Shown: positions 45,433-53,555 of the stretch, in pieces
Layout of the letters: every line of letters starts with the position of its first letter
Position numbering within the stretch: position 1 is the stretch's first letter
Origin: Pseudomonas nitroreducens
Lineage (GTDB): Bacteria; Pseudomonadota; Gammaproteobacteria; Pseudomonadales; Pseudomonadaceae
DNA length: 64,000 nucleotides
Assembly (NCBI RefSeq): GCF_024170165.1
Contig: NZ_JALJXP010000002.1
Coordinates: 496,001 to 560,000, forward strand
Direction of reading: 5' to 3'
Made by a program: the position numbers and the translations under genes
The notes under the pieces: model-generated
Seen by the model: the letters and a program-made list of their open reading frames with translations, nothing else
Told to the model about the DNA's origin: nothing
The model's database searches: none

Positions 45433-46452
45433 TCATCGTTGGTAACGCCTCAACGCCTGCGCCAGTTCGCGCGCAGCCTGCCCGCTGTGTACGCCAGGGA
45501 ACAAGTGGGTGAAGGGCAAGGCCACGAAGCGCCCCTCACGCACGGCGCGCAGGCGCGAGAGCACCGGGTCGGCGCGCAGCGTCCTGATCTTCTGCTCGCT
45601 CGTGGACCACAGTGCATCGGCCAGCAGGATCACGTCCGGGTCGCGGGCCAGCAGTGGCTCGGCGCTGGCGGTGAAGCCACCCAGATCGACATCCTCGAAC
45701 AGGTTGTGCGCGCCAGCGGCGTGCAGCAACTGGGTGACCACGCCACGCCGGCCCTGGCTCTCCAGGCCGTTGCCGGCACTGTCGAGGTAGAAGACTTCCA
45801 GCCTTTGGCGGCCGGTCGAAAGCCGGCGCGCTTCGGCCAGCTCGGCGCGTTGCCGGCGGATCAGCTCGCGCGCGCGTTCCCGCTCGCCGAGCAGATCGCC
45901 CAGGGTCTTCAGGTCCGTCTCGACACCCGCGAACAGGTCCTCCTGCCAAACCCCGCAACCGGCCTCCAGCAGGTAGCTGGCAACGCCATGGCCAGCCAGT
46001 TCCTCACGGGACAGGTTGCCCAGCCGGAAGGCCGAGGCGAACCCGGCCACCACCAGGTCCGGGCGCTGCGCGTAGACGGCTTCCGCCGACGGGTACTGGC
46101 GCGACAGCAACGGTACGCCGCGATAGCTGCCGTTCGCGAGATCGAGGTCGTCATCGATGTAGGCCACGCCGATCAGCCGTGGCCCGGCACCGAGCTCCAG
46201 CAACAGGTCGGCGGCGTGCTGGTTGAGGGCGAGGATACGTTGCGGCGGGTGGTCGATCTGCCAGGTCCGGGCACAGTTGCGGTAGTCCTGTGCGGAGACC
46301 GTCATAGTGCCAAGCAAGCATGCGAGCAGCAGCGCCCCCTGTAGGAGCGGGCCATGCCCGCGATCGCGCGCATGGCGCGCTCCTACAGTCGAGCTGCGCT
46401 GCCTCCAGCTGTTCGCGAGCAAGCTCGCTCCTACGAAGAGCGCGCGGGTCAT
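45433..46452 (-). CDS. Cobalamin-type ABC substrate-binding protein with a REP-derived N-terminus
   Basis: A 339-residue BtuF/FhuD-fold binding protein. The mature domain starts about DYRNCARTWQIDHPPQRILA, followed by ELGAGPRLIGVAYIDDD and RPDLVVAGF. The signal-peptide core, GALLLACLLGTMTVSAQ, lies at residues 39-55, not at the N-terminus. The preceding residues 6-38 are encoded by two REP elements (46412-46434 and 46341-46386). I chose the ATG at 46452 because it overlaps the upstream stop codon (ATGA); a shorter form starting near the signal core has no good ATG. Its place after btuB and a riboswitch points to cobalamin uptake. Confidence 0.72.
   Translation of the reverse strand: MTRALFVGASLLANSWRQRSSTVGARHARDRGHGPLLQGALLLACLLGTMTVSAQDYRNCARTWQIDHPPQRILALNQHAADLLLELGAGPRLIGVAYIDDDLDLANGSYRGVPLLSRQYPSAEAVYAQRPDLVVAGFASAFRLGNLSREELAGHGVASYLLEAGCGVWQEDLFAGVETDLKTLGDLLGERERARELIRRQRAELAEARRLSTGRQRLEVFYLDSAGNGLESQGRRGVVTQLLHAAGAHNLFEDVDLGGFTASAEPLLARDPDVILLADALWSTSEQKIRTLRADPVLSRLRAVREGRFVALPFTHLFPGVHSGQAARELAQALRRYQR
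46341..46386. repeat. REP-type palindrome within the btuF-like 5' coding region
   Basis: GTAGGAGCGGGCCATGCCCG is followed by CGATCGCGCGCATGGCGCGC and then TCCTAC. It is read in the btuF-like frame as residues 23-38. Confidence 0.85.
46412..46434 (-). repeat. REP element within the btuF-like 5' coding region
   Basis: TTCGCGAGCAAGCTCGCTCC followed by TAC, the common core of this window. It is read in the btuF-like frame as residues 7-14 (VGASLLAN). Confidence 0.85.
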
Positions 46453-47150
46453 GGCTCGTCCACCCGCAGCTCCGCCACCGGCACGCCGTCGCGCAGATGC
46501 TCCGCCACCACCCGGCAAACCTGCTCGTCGCTACGCAGGCCATACCAGACACGCTCGGGATACACCGTCAGCAACGGCCCGCGATTGCAGGGGAACTGGC
46601 AGCCGGTGCGGGTCAGCAGGGCACCCTCGGCGTTCTCATAGAGATCGAGGCGGATCAGCTCGCGGCGCAGGGTTTTCCACAACGGCAATGCGCCGCGCCG
46701 CACACAGCGCGGCCCGGTGCAGAGGAACAGGTGATGCCGGTGCAGCGGCGGTGCGGACCAGTCCGGTTGTGTCGGCACTTCACCGACGCCCTGGCAATCC
46801 AGTTGCTGCGCCGGATCGTCAATCGCCGTCAGCACCGCCGCCGCATCCAGCCCGCGCCGGCCGAGCGCCGAGGCGGTGACCTTCGGCGGCGATGCCTGCG
46901 GATGATCCGCGAACAAGGCAGCCAGCTCGGCCCGCAACCAGTCGAGGTAGGCACCGTCGGCGGTCGGTTCGAGGTCTACCAGCAGCACCTCTCGCCCCTT
47001 GGCCAACAGCTCGCGCAGCCGCGCCCAGAGCGAATCGAAACCCTCGCCGGTGTCGATGCATTCGACACCGGCAAGACGCCCCGAAACCTCGCGGTGCAGG
47101 CGCTCGCCCTGGGCTCCGGCGAGCGGGCCGACCAGCAGGATGGCCTTCAT
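46449..47150 (-). CDS. Thioredoxin-like [2Fe-2S] ferredoxin-domain protein
   Basis: A 233-residue protein. The C-terminal half is a thioredoxin-like ferredoxin with ligands C144 and C149 (CTGPRC) and C184 and C188 (CQFPC), the NuoE-type C-x4-C/C-x3-C pattern. The N-terminal half (KAILLVGPLAGAQGERLHRE) is a Rossmann-like region vaguely reminiscent of CbiX-type chelatases, but I cannot assign it. Start and stop overlap its neighbours (TGATG with btuB, ATGA with the btuF-like gene), so the three are one translational unit in the cobalamin operon. A role in cobalamin reduction or metal handling is inference. Confidence 0.8.
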   Translation of the reverse strand: MKAILLVGPLAGAQGERLHREVSGRLAGVECIDTGEGFDSLWARLRELLAKGREVLLVDLEPTADGAYLDWLRAELAALFADHPQASPPKVTASALGRRGLDAAAVLTAIDDPAQQLDCQGVGEVPTQPDWSAPPLHRHHLFLCTGPRCVRRGALPLWKTLRRELIRLDLYENAEGALLTRTGCQFPCNRGPLLTVYPERVWYGLRSDEQVCRVVAEHLRDGVPVAELRVDEP

Positions 47151-49105
47151 CAGAAGCTGAAGGTGTAGCGCAGCTCGGCGGTGCGCGGCCGGCCGAGGTT
47201 GTCCACCTGGCGGATGCCGTTGCTGGTGCGGCCGGTGGCGTAGTCGCGGTCCAGCAGGTTCTCCAGCAGCAGGCTCAGGCGGTGCGCGTGGGCGGCGTCG
47301 AGGTAGCGGTAGGCGTCGCCGTCGAGCACCGTGTAGTGGCCGTAGTCGTCGTCCTGGGCGCTGACGATGGAGCCGACGTAACGCGTGGCCAGGCCGGCGC
47401 CCCAGAGGCTGTCGTCATAACCCAGGCGCACGCGGGCGAAGAAGTGCGGGATGTTGTTCACCGTCACGCCCTCACGGCTGTCCACCAGGTTGCGCGTGGC
47501 GTCGGCCGAGACCTGCCAGTGCCGACCGACCTGCCACTGGCCGTTGGCCTCGACGCCGCGCACGGTGATCTCGCCATTGCCGTTCACCCACTGATCGCCC
47601 GCCAGGGTGATCAGGTCGGTGATCTCGCGACGGAACAGGGTGACGCTGCCGCTCCAGGGCTGCTCGAACAGCTCGCCGGTGTAGTCCAGGCCCAGCTCGG
47701 CGTTGCGGCTGCGCTCGGGCTTGAGGTCGCGGTTGCCGACTTCGTCGCCCGGCTCGTTGACGAACAGTTGCTCGGCGGTGGGCAGCTTGAAGGCGGTGCC
47801 GAACTGGCCGCGCAGCTTGAGCTGCTGCGTGAGGTCGTAAAGCGAGGTGAGCATCCACACGGTGGCGCCCTCGCCGCCGGAGATTTCCTCGCGGCGCACG
47901 CCCAGGCTCGGGTGCCAGTCGGGCAGCGCCTCGATGTTCGGCCGCAACTGGGCGTAGAGCGCGTGGGATTCGGCCTTGTCGTTGTCGATGATCAGCACAT
48001 CGTCCTGGCCCTTGTACCACTGGTTGTCGTTGCCGAAGACCAGTTCGTGGCCGCCCGCCAGCTTCGCCTTGCCCTCGAGCTGCGCGCCCCAGTCGGTGAA
48101 GCCCCAGTAGTCGTTGTGGTTGAGCACCTGGGTACCGCCGCCCTGCAGGTTGTAGACGCGGTCGTAGCGGGTGTCCCAGTCGTTGATGTGGGTCTTGGCG
48201 AACCAGCTGAAATCGTCGCCGACGCTCTGCTGAAAGGTCGCCGTGGCAATCTGCTGCACGCGGTTGTTGCTGGTGTGGTGGTTGGAGGTCGGGCGGGCGA
48301 AGTCCAGCTCGGCGTCGGCGTACTGGTAAAACAGCTCCAGACGCGAGGCGTCGCCAATGGCCTGGATGGCCTTGGCGCCGAACACGTTGACGTCGTAGGA
48401 GCGGCGCTTGTCGCTCACCGTGTCGGTCATGTCGCGGTCGCGGTACGGCTGGTAGCCGTCGGAGCGGTTGTGGCTGACGTAGGCCAGCAGGCCGAGGTTG
48501 CCCAGGCCGTTCTGCACGATCTTCTCGGCACGGGCATCGCCGCTGCGGCCCTTGAAGGTATCCAGGCCGAGGTTCACCTCGCCGGAAGCCTCGCGGCTGC
48601 GCGCGCTGCGGGTGACGATGTTGATTACCCCGGATACCGCCTGGGTGCCGAACAGCAGGCCCTGGCCGCCCTTGAGCACCTCGATGCGCTCCACCGCGGT
48701 GGTCGGCAGGGTGTCGATGTAGATGCCGCCGTAGAGGCGGTTGTTCAGGCGCACGCCGTCCAGCAGGATCAGCGTGTCGTCGTTGCGCCCGCCCAGCAGC
48801 GAGTAGGTGCCGTAGTCGAACGGGCCGTTCTTCGGCGCGACGAACAGGCCGGGCACGTACATCTGCAGCACACGGGTGATGTCGGCGCTGGGGCCGGCCC
48901 GCTCGATCTGCTGGCGGTCGATGACCTCCAGCTTGCTGCCGTAACGGGCCATGTCGGCCACGGTGGTGGATTCCACCGAAGGTGCGCTGACGACTTCGTC
49001 GGCCAGGTCGAGGGGCGCCGCAGCAAGCTGCGAGCTGAGGACACAGAGGGAGAGAACGGGAGTCCGGCGCAGGGCGCGCCGGTACCGGAACGAAGAATGT
49101 TGCAA
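47150..49105 (-). CDS. btuB: TonB-dependent vitamin B12 receptor
   Basis: A 651-residue outer-membrane receptor. After the signal peptide comes the plug domain (SKLEVIDRQQIERAGPSADI, LLDGVRLNNRL, VERIEVLKGGQGLLFGTQAV, GVINIVTRSA) and then a 22-strand barrel ending RTAELRYTFSF. A cobalamin riboswitch directly upstream identifies the ligand. I use a TTG start (49103-49105) with GAGG 9 nt upstream, which puts the signal peptide MQHSSFRYRRALRRTPVLSL at the N-terminus. A GTG 87 bp upstream would lie at the edge of the riboswitch and lack a signal peptide. Confidence 0.88.
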   Translation of the reverse strand: MQHSSFRYRRALRRTPVLSLCVLSSQLAAAPLDLADEVVSAPSVESTTVADMARYGSKLEVIDRQQIERAGPSADITRVLQMYVPGLFVAPKNGPFDYGTYSLLGGRNDDTLILLDGVRLNNRLYGGIYIDTLPTTAVERIEVLKGGQGLLFGTQAVSGVINIVTRSARSREASGEVNLGLDTFKGRSGDARAEKIVQNGLGNLGLLAYVSHNRSDGYQPYRDRDMTDTVSDKRRSYDVNVFGAKAIQAIGDASRLELFYQYADAELDFARPTSNHHTSNNRVQQIATATFQQSVGDDFSWFAKTHINDWDTRYDRVYNLQGGGTQVLNHNDYWGFTDWGAQLEGKAKLAGGHELVFGNDNQWYKGQDDVLIIDNDKAESHALYAQLRPNIEALPDWHPSLGVRREEISGGEGATVWMLTSLYDLTQQLKLRGQFGTAFKLPTAEQLFVNEPGDEVGNRDLKPERSRNAELGLDYTGELFEQPWSGSVTLFRREITDLITLAGDQWVNGNGEITVRGVEANGQWQVGRHWQVSADATRNLVDSREGVTVNNIPHFFARVRLGYDDSLWGAGLATRYVGSIVSAQDDDYGHYTVLDGDAYRYLDAAHAHRLSLLLENLLDRDYATGRTSNGIRQVDNLGRPRTAELRYTFSF

Positions 49106-49194
49106 GGTGATCGCCTCGAAATCAGGATTTCGCAGGCGGCGCAGCGAGACCCGGAACGAGCGCGCCCCGGGAACCGGCTCACGCCCGCCCACCG

Positions 49195-49420
49195 CGGGTT
49201 TGCCAAACAGGTTCCAGGCCGGTCTCCGGGCTTGCGAGGGTCATGAAACATCCGCCTTCCCATGCCTGAGCACAGTGGCCTGATGGATGTTCCGCTCGCT
49301 TACCGTTGCGGGGGCAGCGCCGGACTGATCGCACGAGGGCGACGCACCGGCTTCCCGTTTCACCCCACACACGGCGGCGGGGGGCACCTGAAACGGGGCG
49401 CATCTGAACACCGGACGCGC
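49195..49420 (-). ncRNA. Cobalamin riboswitch
   Basis: Read on the minus strand, the leader contains the conserved order of adenosylcobalamin riboswitch segments. These are GGTGAAACGGGAAGCCGGTG (49345-49364), GCTGCCCCCGCAACGGTAAG within 49298-49318, GGGAAGGCGG near 49253-49262, and the B12-box-like GCCCGGAGACCGGCC (49217-49231). It precedes btuB, so high cobalamin would lower receptor synthesis. Ends are approximate. Confidence 0.93.
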
Positions 49421-49478
49421 GAAAGCGTCAAGCGCGGGGGTTGGGCAGGATGTTGCGGGCTGGTGTGGGCGCAAGGAC

Positions 49479-49907
49479 TCAGTGCCAGGGATCGTAGGTG
49501 CCGAAGCTCCAGATGTGTCCTTCCGGATCGCGGCAGGTAAAGCCCTGGCCGCCGTAGTCCTCGTCCTTGATGTCGATGACGATCTGCGCGCCGGCCCCGA
49601 CCGCCGCGCGGTACAGCGCCTCGGCGTCCTTCACCACCACGTAGATGCTCTGGGTGCAGCCGCCGATCTCGTCGGGCTGGCGCATCAGCCGGCCGTACTC
49701 GTTGTCGTGCAGCGACCCGAGCATCACCAGCCCGCGGCCGTCGGCCAGCGCCAGCTGCGCGTGGGCGATGCCGCCGTGGTCGTCGGCGACCACCAGCTGC
49801 CGCTGCAAACCGAAGGTCGCGCACAGCCAGTCGATGGCCTGGGGCGCATCGCGGTAGCGCAGGCAGGGAATGACACTGGGGCGGGCAATGGGAGCGGGCG
49901 TGGACAT
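49479..49907 (-). CDS. VOC-family (glyoxalase-like) protein
   Basis: A 142-residue vicinal-oxygen-chelate protein. It begins with a beta-alpha-beta unit (VIPCLRYRDAPQAIDWLCAT) and the second unit ends with GGQGFTCRDPEGHIWSFGTY, where the Glu is a typical metal ligand. Substrate unknown. Start at MSTPAPIAR with GGAG upstream. It is divergent from a cupin gene. Confidence 0.82.
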   Translation of the reverse strand: MSTPAPIARPSVIPCLRYRDAPQAIDWLCATFGLQRQLVVADDHGGIAHAQLALADGRGLVMLGSLHDNEYGRLMRQPDEIGGCTQSIYVVVKDAEALYRAAVGAGAQIVIDIKDEDYGGQGFTCRDPEGHIWSFGTYDPWH

Positions 49908-50087
49908 GGCGATCTCCGGCGAAAACGGGCGCGATGCTCTGAGCATAGTCGCCCGCCTTTCGTTCCTCAGCGCCATGCGGCGACCCGCAACAACATGGGG
50001 GAAACCCCATCGAAGCGCAATTTCCTGCAAGACCGCCCGAGGCTGCGGCCGTAGTGTCGACGCAACGATCCCAAGGAGAAAACCACC

Positions 50088-50456
50088 GTGACCCAACGCC
50101 AACCGATCAACCTGCAGGACAAGCTCGGGCGCATCACTGAAACCTGGCAGCCGCGGGTGGTCGCCGAGATGAACGACTACCAGTTCAAGGTGGTGAAGCT
50201 GCACGGCGACTTCGTCTGGCACAGCCATGCCGACACCGACGAAACCTTCATCGTGCTGAACGGCGAGTTGCGCATCGACTTCCGCGACGGCCCGCTGACC
50301 CTGCGCGCCGGCGAGCTTTACGTGGTGCCTCGCGGCGTGGAGCACAAACCGTACGCCGAGCACGAGGTGCAGGTGATGCTGATCGAACCGCGCGGCGTGC
50401 TGAACACCGGCGAGCAGGGTGGCGAGCGCACGGCGGAGAATGATCGCTGGATCTGA
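50088..50456 (+). CDS. Cupin-domain protein
   Basis: A 122-residue single-cupin protein. Motif 1 is WHSHADTDETFIVLNGEL, with two His and a Glu as metal ligands, and motif 2 is YVVPRGVEHKPYA with the last His. Starts with GTG after AAGGAG. Function is not predictable beyond metal-dependent binding or catalysis. It is convergent with the antitoxin gene, 4 bp apart. Confidence 0.82.
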   Translation: MTQRQPINLQDKLGRITETWQPRVVAEMNDYQFKVVKLHGDFVWHSHADTDETFIVLNGELRIDFRDGPLTLRAGELYVVPRGVEHKPYAEHEVQVMLIEPRGVLNTGEQGGERTAENDRWI

Positions 50457-50460
50457 CTGC

Positions 50461-50787
50461 TCAGATATCCAGCAGGTCGGCGTGAATCCCCAGCGCCTTC
50501 GCGAGCTTTTCTCGCGTGGGCTTGCGTGGCCGGCTTGCGGCCTCCTGCTGGGCATAGGCGGACTGGCTGATGCCGATGCGTTCGGCCACTTCCGCCTGGG
50601 TCAGCCCCAGGTGCTTACGCCAGGCGCCGACGGCGGTCAGACCTTCCTTGACCATGAAGCCCACCACCTCGTTGGGGACCAGGTCCTCCTTCGGGTGGCT
50701 GGCGAGGTACTCCGCGTAGGGGATGACCACGAAGGCCGGTACACCATCCGGCCCATTGATGATCTGCACGCTAGTACGTGTGCTCAT
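50461..50787 (-). CDS. XRE-type antitoxin
   Basis: A 108-residue antitoxin. The C-terminal part is an XRE helix-turn-helix (LGLTQAEVAERIGISQSAYA) and the N-terminal part (PAFVVIPYAEYLA) resembles a toxin-binding Phd-like strand-helix. It overlaps the toxin gene by 17 bp and is translated second, the HigBA-type order. It should neutralise the toxin and repress the shared promoter. Confidence 0.85.
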   Translation of the reverse strand: MSTRTSVQIINGPDGVPAFVVIPYAEYLASHPKEDLVPNEVVGFMVKEGLTAVGAWRKHLGLTQAEVAERIGISQSAYAQQEAASRPRKPTREKLAKALGIHADLLDI

Positions 50788-51025
50788 CGCGCTTGCTGAC
50801 CTCTTCGATATTCACGATGCGGATGCCGCCGTCCCAGTCGAACAGCACCCGGTACTTACCCACCCGCAGGCGGTAGCCATAGCTGTGGTTGACCAGTTTC
50901 TTCACGCTCTGGACATTCGGCATTTGCGCCAGCTCCTGCACGGCATCGTAGATCACCGGCTGGTCTGCCTTATTGAGCCTGCCGAGCTGCTTCACGGCCT
51001 TGCGGGTCCAGTTGATCCGGTTCAT
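50771..51025 (-). CDS. RelE/ParE-family toxin
   Basis: An 84-residue toxin of the RelE/ParE superfamily. NRINWTRKAVKQLGRLNKAD is the usual N-terminal helix pair and YRLRVGKYRVLFDWDGGIRI the sheet with conserved Arg residues. RelE-type proteins cut mRNA on the ribosome, ParE-type proteins block gyrase; the sequence does not decide. The start codon follows a hairpin that contains its ribosome-binding site. Confidence 0.86.
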   Translation of the reverse strand: MNRINWTRKAVKQLGRLNKADQPVIYDAVQELAQMPNVQSVKKLVNHSYGYRLRVGKYRVLFDWDGGIRIVNIEEVSKRDEHTY

Positions 51026-51026
51026 G

Positions 51027-51049
51027 GCTGCCTCGCTGGGAGAGGCAGC
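51027..51049 (-). promoter_or_regulatory. Hairpin enclosing the toxin ribosome-binding site
   Basis: On the minus strand GCTGCCTC pairs perfectly with GAGGCAGC across 7 nt. The GAGG Shine-Dalgarno is inside the 3' arm and the ATG follows 1 nt after the stem. Such a stem should lower toxin translation. Confidence 0.65.
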
Positions 51050-51075
51050 AATATAAGTTTTTCAATAAGTATATT
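51050..51075. promoter_or_regulatory. Candidate toxin-antitoxin operator
   Basis: A 26-bp AT-rich stretch with outer arms AATATA and TATATT, immediately upstream of the toxin leader hairpin. Position fits autorepression by the antitoxin/toxin complex. Confidence 0.5.
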
Positions 51076-51117
51076 AGCGCGATCTCATCCATTCTGGGAC
51101 CGCGTTCTCGGACACGC

Positions 51118-52116
51118 TCAGGTCTTGGCGAGCACCTCTCCCGCCTTCGCCCCGAACCGCTTGCGGTAATCGCTCGGCGCCATCCCGGTGATCTTGCGGA
51201 AGGTGCTGCGGAACGACCCCGGATCGAGGTAGCCGACCGTATAGGCGATGTGGTCCACCGTGCCGTTGGTGAACTCCAGCAGCTCGCGCGCCTTGCCGAC
51301 CCGCAGGTGCTGGCAGTACTCGGTGGGCTTGAGCCCGGTGGCGGCACGGAAGCGGCGCAGGAAGGTGCGCTCCTCCAGCCCGGCCTGAGCAGCCATGGCG
51401 GCGAGGCTGACATCCACCGCGCCATTGCCCTGCAGCCAATGCTGCACCTTAAGGATGGCGGCGTCGCCATGCCCCAGCAGCGGCGCGAAGTTGCTGCCGC
51501 ATTGCTGGGCGCTGTCGCTGTGCTCCACCACCAGGAAACGCGCGGTGCGGTTGGCGATGCTCGGGCCGAGCAGGCGGTCGACGATGCGCAGGCCCAGGTC
51601 AGACCAGGCCATCAGCCCGGCGGAGGTGATCAGGTCGCCATCGTCCACCATCGGTTTGTGCGCTTCCAGGCGCACACGCGGGAAGCGTTCGGCGAAGGCC
51701 GCGGCACCGCTCCAGTGGGCGGTGGCGCTGCGCCCGTCGAGCAGCCCGGCCTCGGCCACCAGCAGGCCGCCGATGCACACCGAGCCGACGATGGCGCCCT
51801 CGCCGTGGCGCGCGGCGAGCCAGTCGGTGAGATTGCGCAGCGGTGCCGCGTCGGGCAGGCCGAACAGCGACGGCGGCACCAGCACCGCGACCAGGCGACT
51901 GTCGGCGCCTGGATGCGTGTCAAAGACACGACGGGGCTCACCGCCACCTTCGCCGGACCAGTGACTGACCCGCAGCGCCGGCAACTGCTGCGCGGCCTCT
52001 TCGCTGGCGATGCGTTCGGCCACCGCGAACAGGTCGGTGAGACCATGCAGCGCCGCCGTCTGTACACCGGGATAAAGCAGCAACCCGATCTCGACGACGC
52101 TCCGTTCCACAGCCAT
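51118..52116 (-). CDS. GlxA-family transcriptional regulator
   Basis: A 332-residue regulator with an N-terminal DJ-1/PfpI-like domain (VVEIGLLLYPGVQTAALHGL; GSVCIGGLLVAEAGLLDGR) and two C-terminal AraC-type helix-turn-helix motifs (DVSLAAMAAQAGLEERTFLR; VDHIAYTVGYLDPGSFRSTF). Relatives such as ArgR, CdhR and GbdR control amino-acid and quaternary-amine catabolism in pseudomonads. It is divergent from the cysteine hydrolase gene across 109 bp and probably regulates it. Start at MAVERSVV. Confidence 0.85.
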   Translation of the reverse strand: MAVERSVVEIGLLLYPGVQTAALHGLTDLFAVAERIASEEAAQQLPALRVSHWSGEGGGEPRRVFDTHPGADSRLVAVLVPPSLFGLPDAAPLRNLTDWLAARHGEGAIVGSVCIGGLLVAEAGLLDGRSATAHWSGAAAFAERFPRVRLEAHKPMVDDGDLITSAGLMAWSDLGLRIVDRLLGPSIANRTARFLVVEHSDSAQQCGSNFAPLLGHGDAAILKVQHWLQGNGAVDVSLAAMAAQAGLEERTFLRRFRAATGLKPTEYCQHLRVGKARELLEFTNGTVDHIAYTVGYLDPGSFRSTFRKITGMAPSDYRKRFGAKAGEVLAKT

Positions 52117-52225
52117 TGTCAGTTTTCCCCCGGTAATTGTCGTTCCGCCTGATCCCCGCGCGGCGCGCGGCGAACCATACTGGTCCCACTTCCTCATCAC
52201 TCAACGTTCAACAAGGACTTCGGAA

Positions 52226-52774
52226 ATGGCCAAGCAAGCGCTCATCCTAGTGGATATCCAGAATGACTACTTCCCTTCCGGCAAGTGGCCGCTGGTCGGC
52301 ATCGAAGCCGCCGCCGACCAGGCCGCCAAGGTCCTGGCCGCGTTCCGTGAGCGCGGTGACCTGGTAGTGCACGTGCGCCACGAATTCGAAAGCGCCGACG
52401 CGCCGTTCTTCGTCCCCGGCAGCGACGGCGCCAAGATCCACGGCAAGGTCGCCAACCAGCCCGGCGAGCCGGTGGTGCTCAAGCACTTCGTCAACTCCTT
52501 CCGCGACACCGACCTGAAGGCCCTCCTCGACCAGCACGGCGTGGAGTCGCTGGTGGTGGTCGGCCACATGAGCCACATGTGCGTGGATGGCGCGGTGCGC
52601 GCCGCTGCCGACTTCGGCTACCCGGTGACCGTGCTGCACGACGCCTGCGCCACCCTGGACCTGGAATTCAACGGCGTGACCGTTCCGGCAGCCCAGGTGC
52701 ACGCGGCCTACATGGCGTCCCTGGCGTTCGCCTATGCCGAAGTGGTGTCCACTGCCGAGTACCTGAATCGCTGA
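52226..52774 (+). CDS. Cysteine hydrolase (isochorismatase-like)
   Basis: A 182-residue member of the isochorismatase-like hydrolase family. The catalytic triad is D10 (ALILVDIQNDYFP), K86 and C119 (GHMSHMCVDGAVRAA). Relatives include nicotinamidases and various amidases. GlxA-type regulation suggests use of a nitrogen compound. An intrinsic terminator follows. Confidence 0.86.
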   Translation: MAKQALILVDIQNDYFPSGKWPLVGIEAAADQAAKVLAAFRERGDLVVHVRHEFESADAPFFVPGSDGAKIHGKVANQPGEPVVLKHFVNSFRDTDLKALLDQHGVESLVVVGHMSHMCVDGAVRAAADFGYPVTVLHDACATLDLEFNGVTVPAAQVHAAYMASLAFAYAEVVSTAEYLNR

Positions 52775-52789
52775 TTTGCCGGGCTCGGA

Positions 52790-52815
52790 AAAACGGCCTC
52801 CACGGAGGCCGTTTT
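52790..52815 (+). terminator. Intrinsic terminator after the cysteine hydrolase gene
   Basis: AAAACGGCCTC pairs with GAGGCCGTTTT across 4 nt. Confidence 0.88.
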
Positions 52816-52937
52816 CGTTCGGAAACGCTCCGTAACACTGCAGACGAACCGGCGAAGCAAGACGTGAGAAGCTGCGCAACACTCGGCCGGCTTTCCGCTA
52901 TCATCGGGCCACATTCGCCTGCCGATAAGGACATCCC

Positions 52938-53534
52938 ATGAGCGTTTCGTCGATCATCACCCTCGCCATCATCGCTGGCGCCATCTTCCTGCTGATCAGC
53001 GTGTTCAACCGCCTGGTCGCGCTGCGCAACCGCTACCAGAACGCCTTCGCGCAGATCGAAGTGCAGCTCAAGCGCCGCTACGACCTGATCCCCAACCTGG
53101 TGGAAACCGCCAAGGCCTACCTCAAGCACGAGCGCGAGACCCTGGAAGCCGTGATCGCCGCCCGCAACGCGGCGGTCGCCGGTCTGAAAGCCGCTTCCGA
53201 ACAACCCGGCGACGCCGGCCGCATGGCGCAACTGGCCGCCGCCGAGAACGCCCTGGGCGGTGCCATGGGCCGCCTGAACGTGACCCTGGAAGCCTATCCG
53301 GACCTCAAGGCCTCGCAGAACCTGCAGCAGGTCAGCGAAGAACTGTCGAGCACCGAGAACAAGGTGGCCTTCGCCCGCCAGGCCTACAACGACGCGGTGA
53401 TGGAGTACAACACCTACCGCCAGTCGTTCCCCGCCAACTTCCTCGCCACCACCTATGGCCACAGCAAGGACGCCAGCCTGCTGGAGTTCGAGGACAGCAA
53501 GGAAATCCAGGCCGCGCCGAAAGTCGCCTTCTAA
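52938..53534 (+). CDS. lemA: LemA-family protein
   Basis: A 198-residue LemA protein with an N-terminal membrane helix (IITLAIIAGAIFLLISVF) and a long helical body. RYQNAFAQIEVQLKRRYDLI, PNLVETAKAYLKHE and the C-terminal FPANFLATTYGHSKDASLLE are family hallmarks. Function is unclear; such proteins commonly travel with a membrane-bound M48 protease, as here (21-bp gap), so the pair is probably one functional unit. The symbol follows the family name only. Confidence 0.88.
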   Translation: MSVSSIITLAIIAGAIFLLISVFNRLVALRNRYQNAFAQIEVQLKRRYDLIPNLVETAKAYLKHERETLEAVIAARNAAVAGLKAASEQPGDAGRMAQLAAAENALGGAMGRLNVTLEAYPDLKASQNLQQVSEELSSTENKVAFARQAYNDAVMEYNTYRQSFPANFLATTYGHSKDASLLEFEDSKEIQAAPKVAF

Positions 53535-53555
53535 CACCTCGGCGCAGGACGCGCG

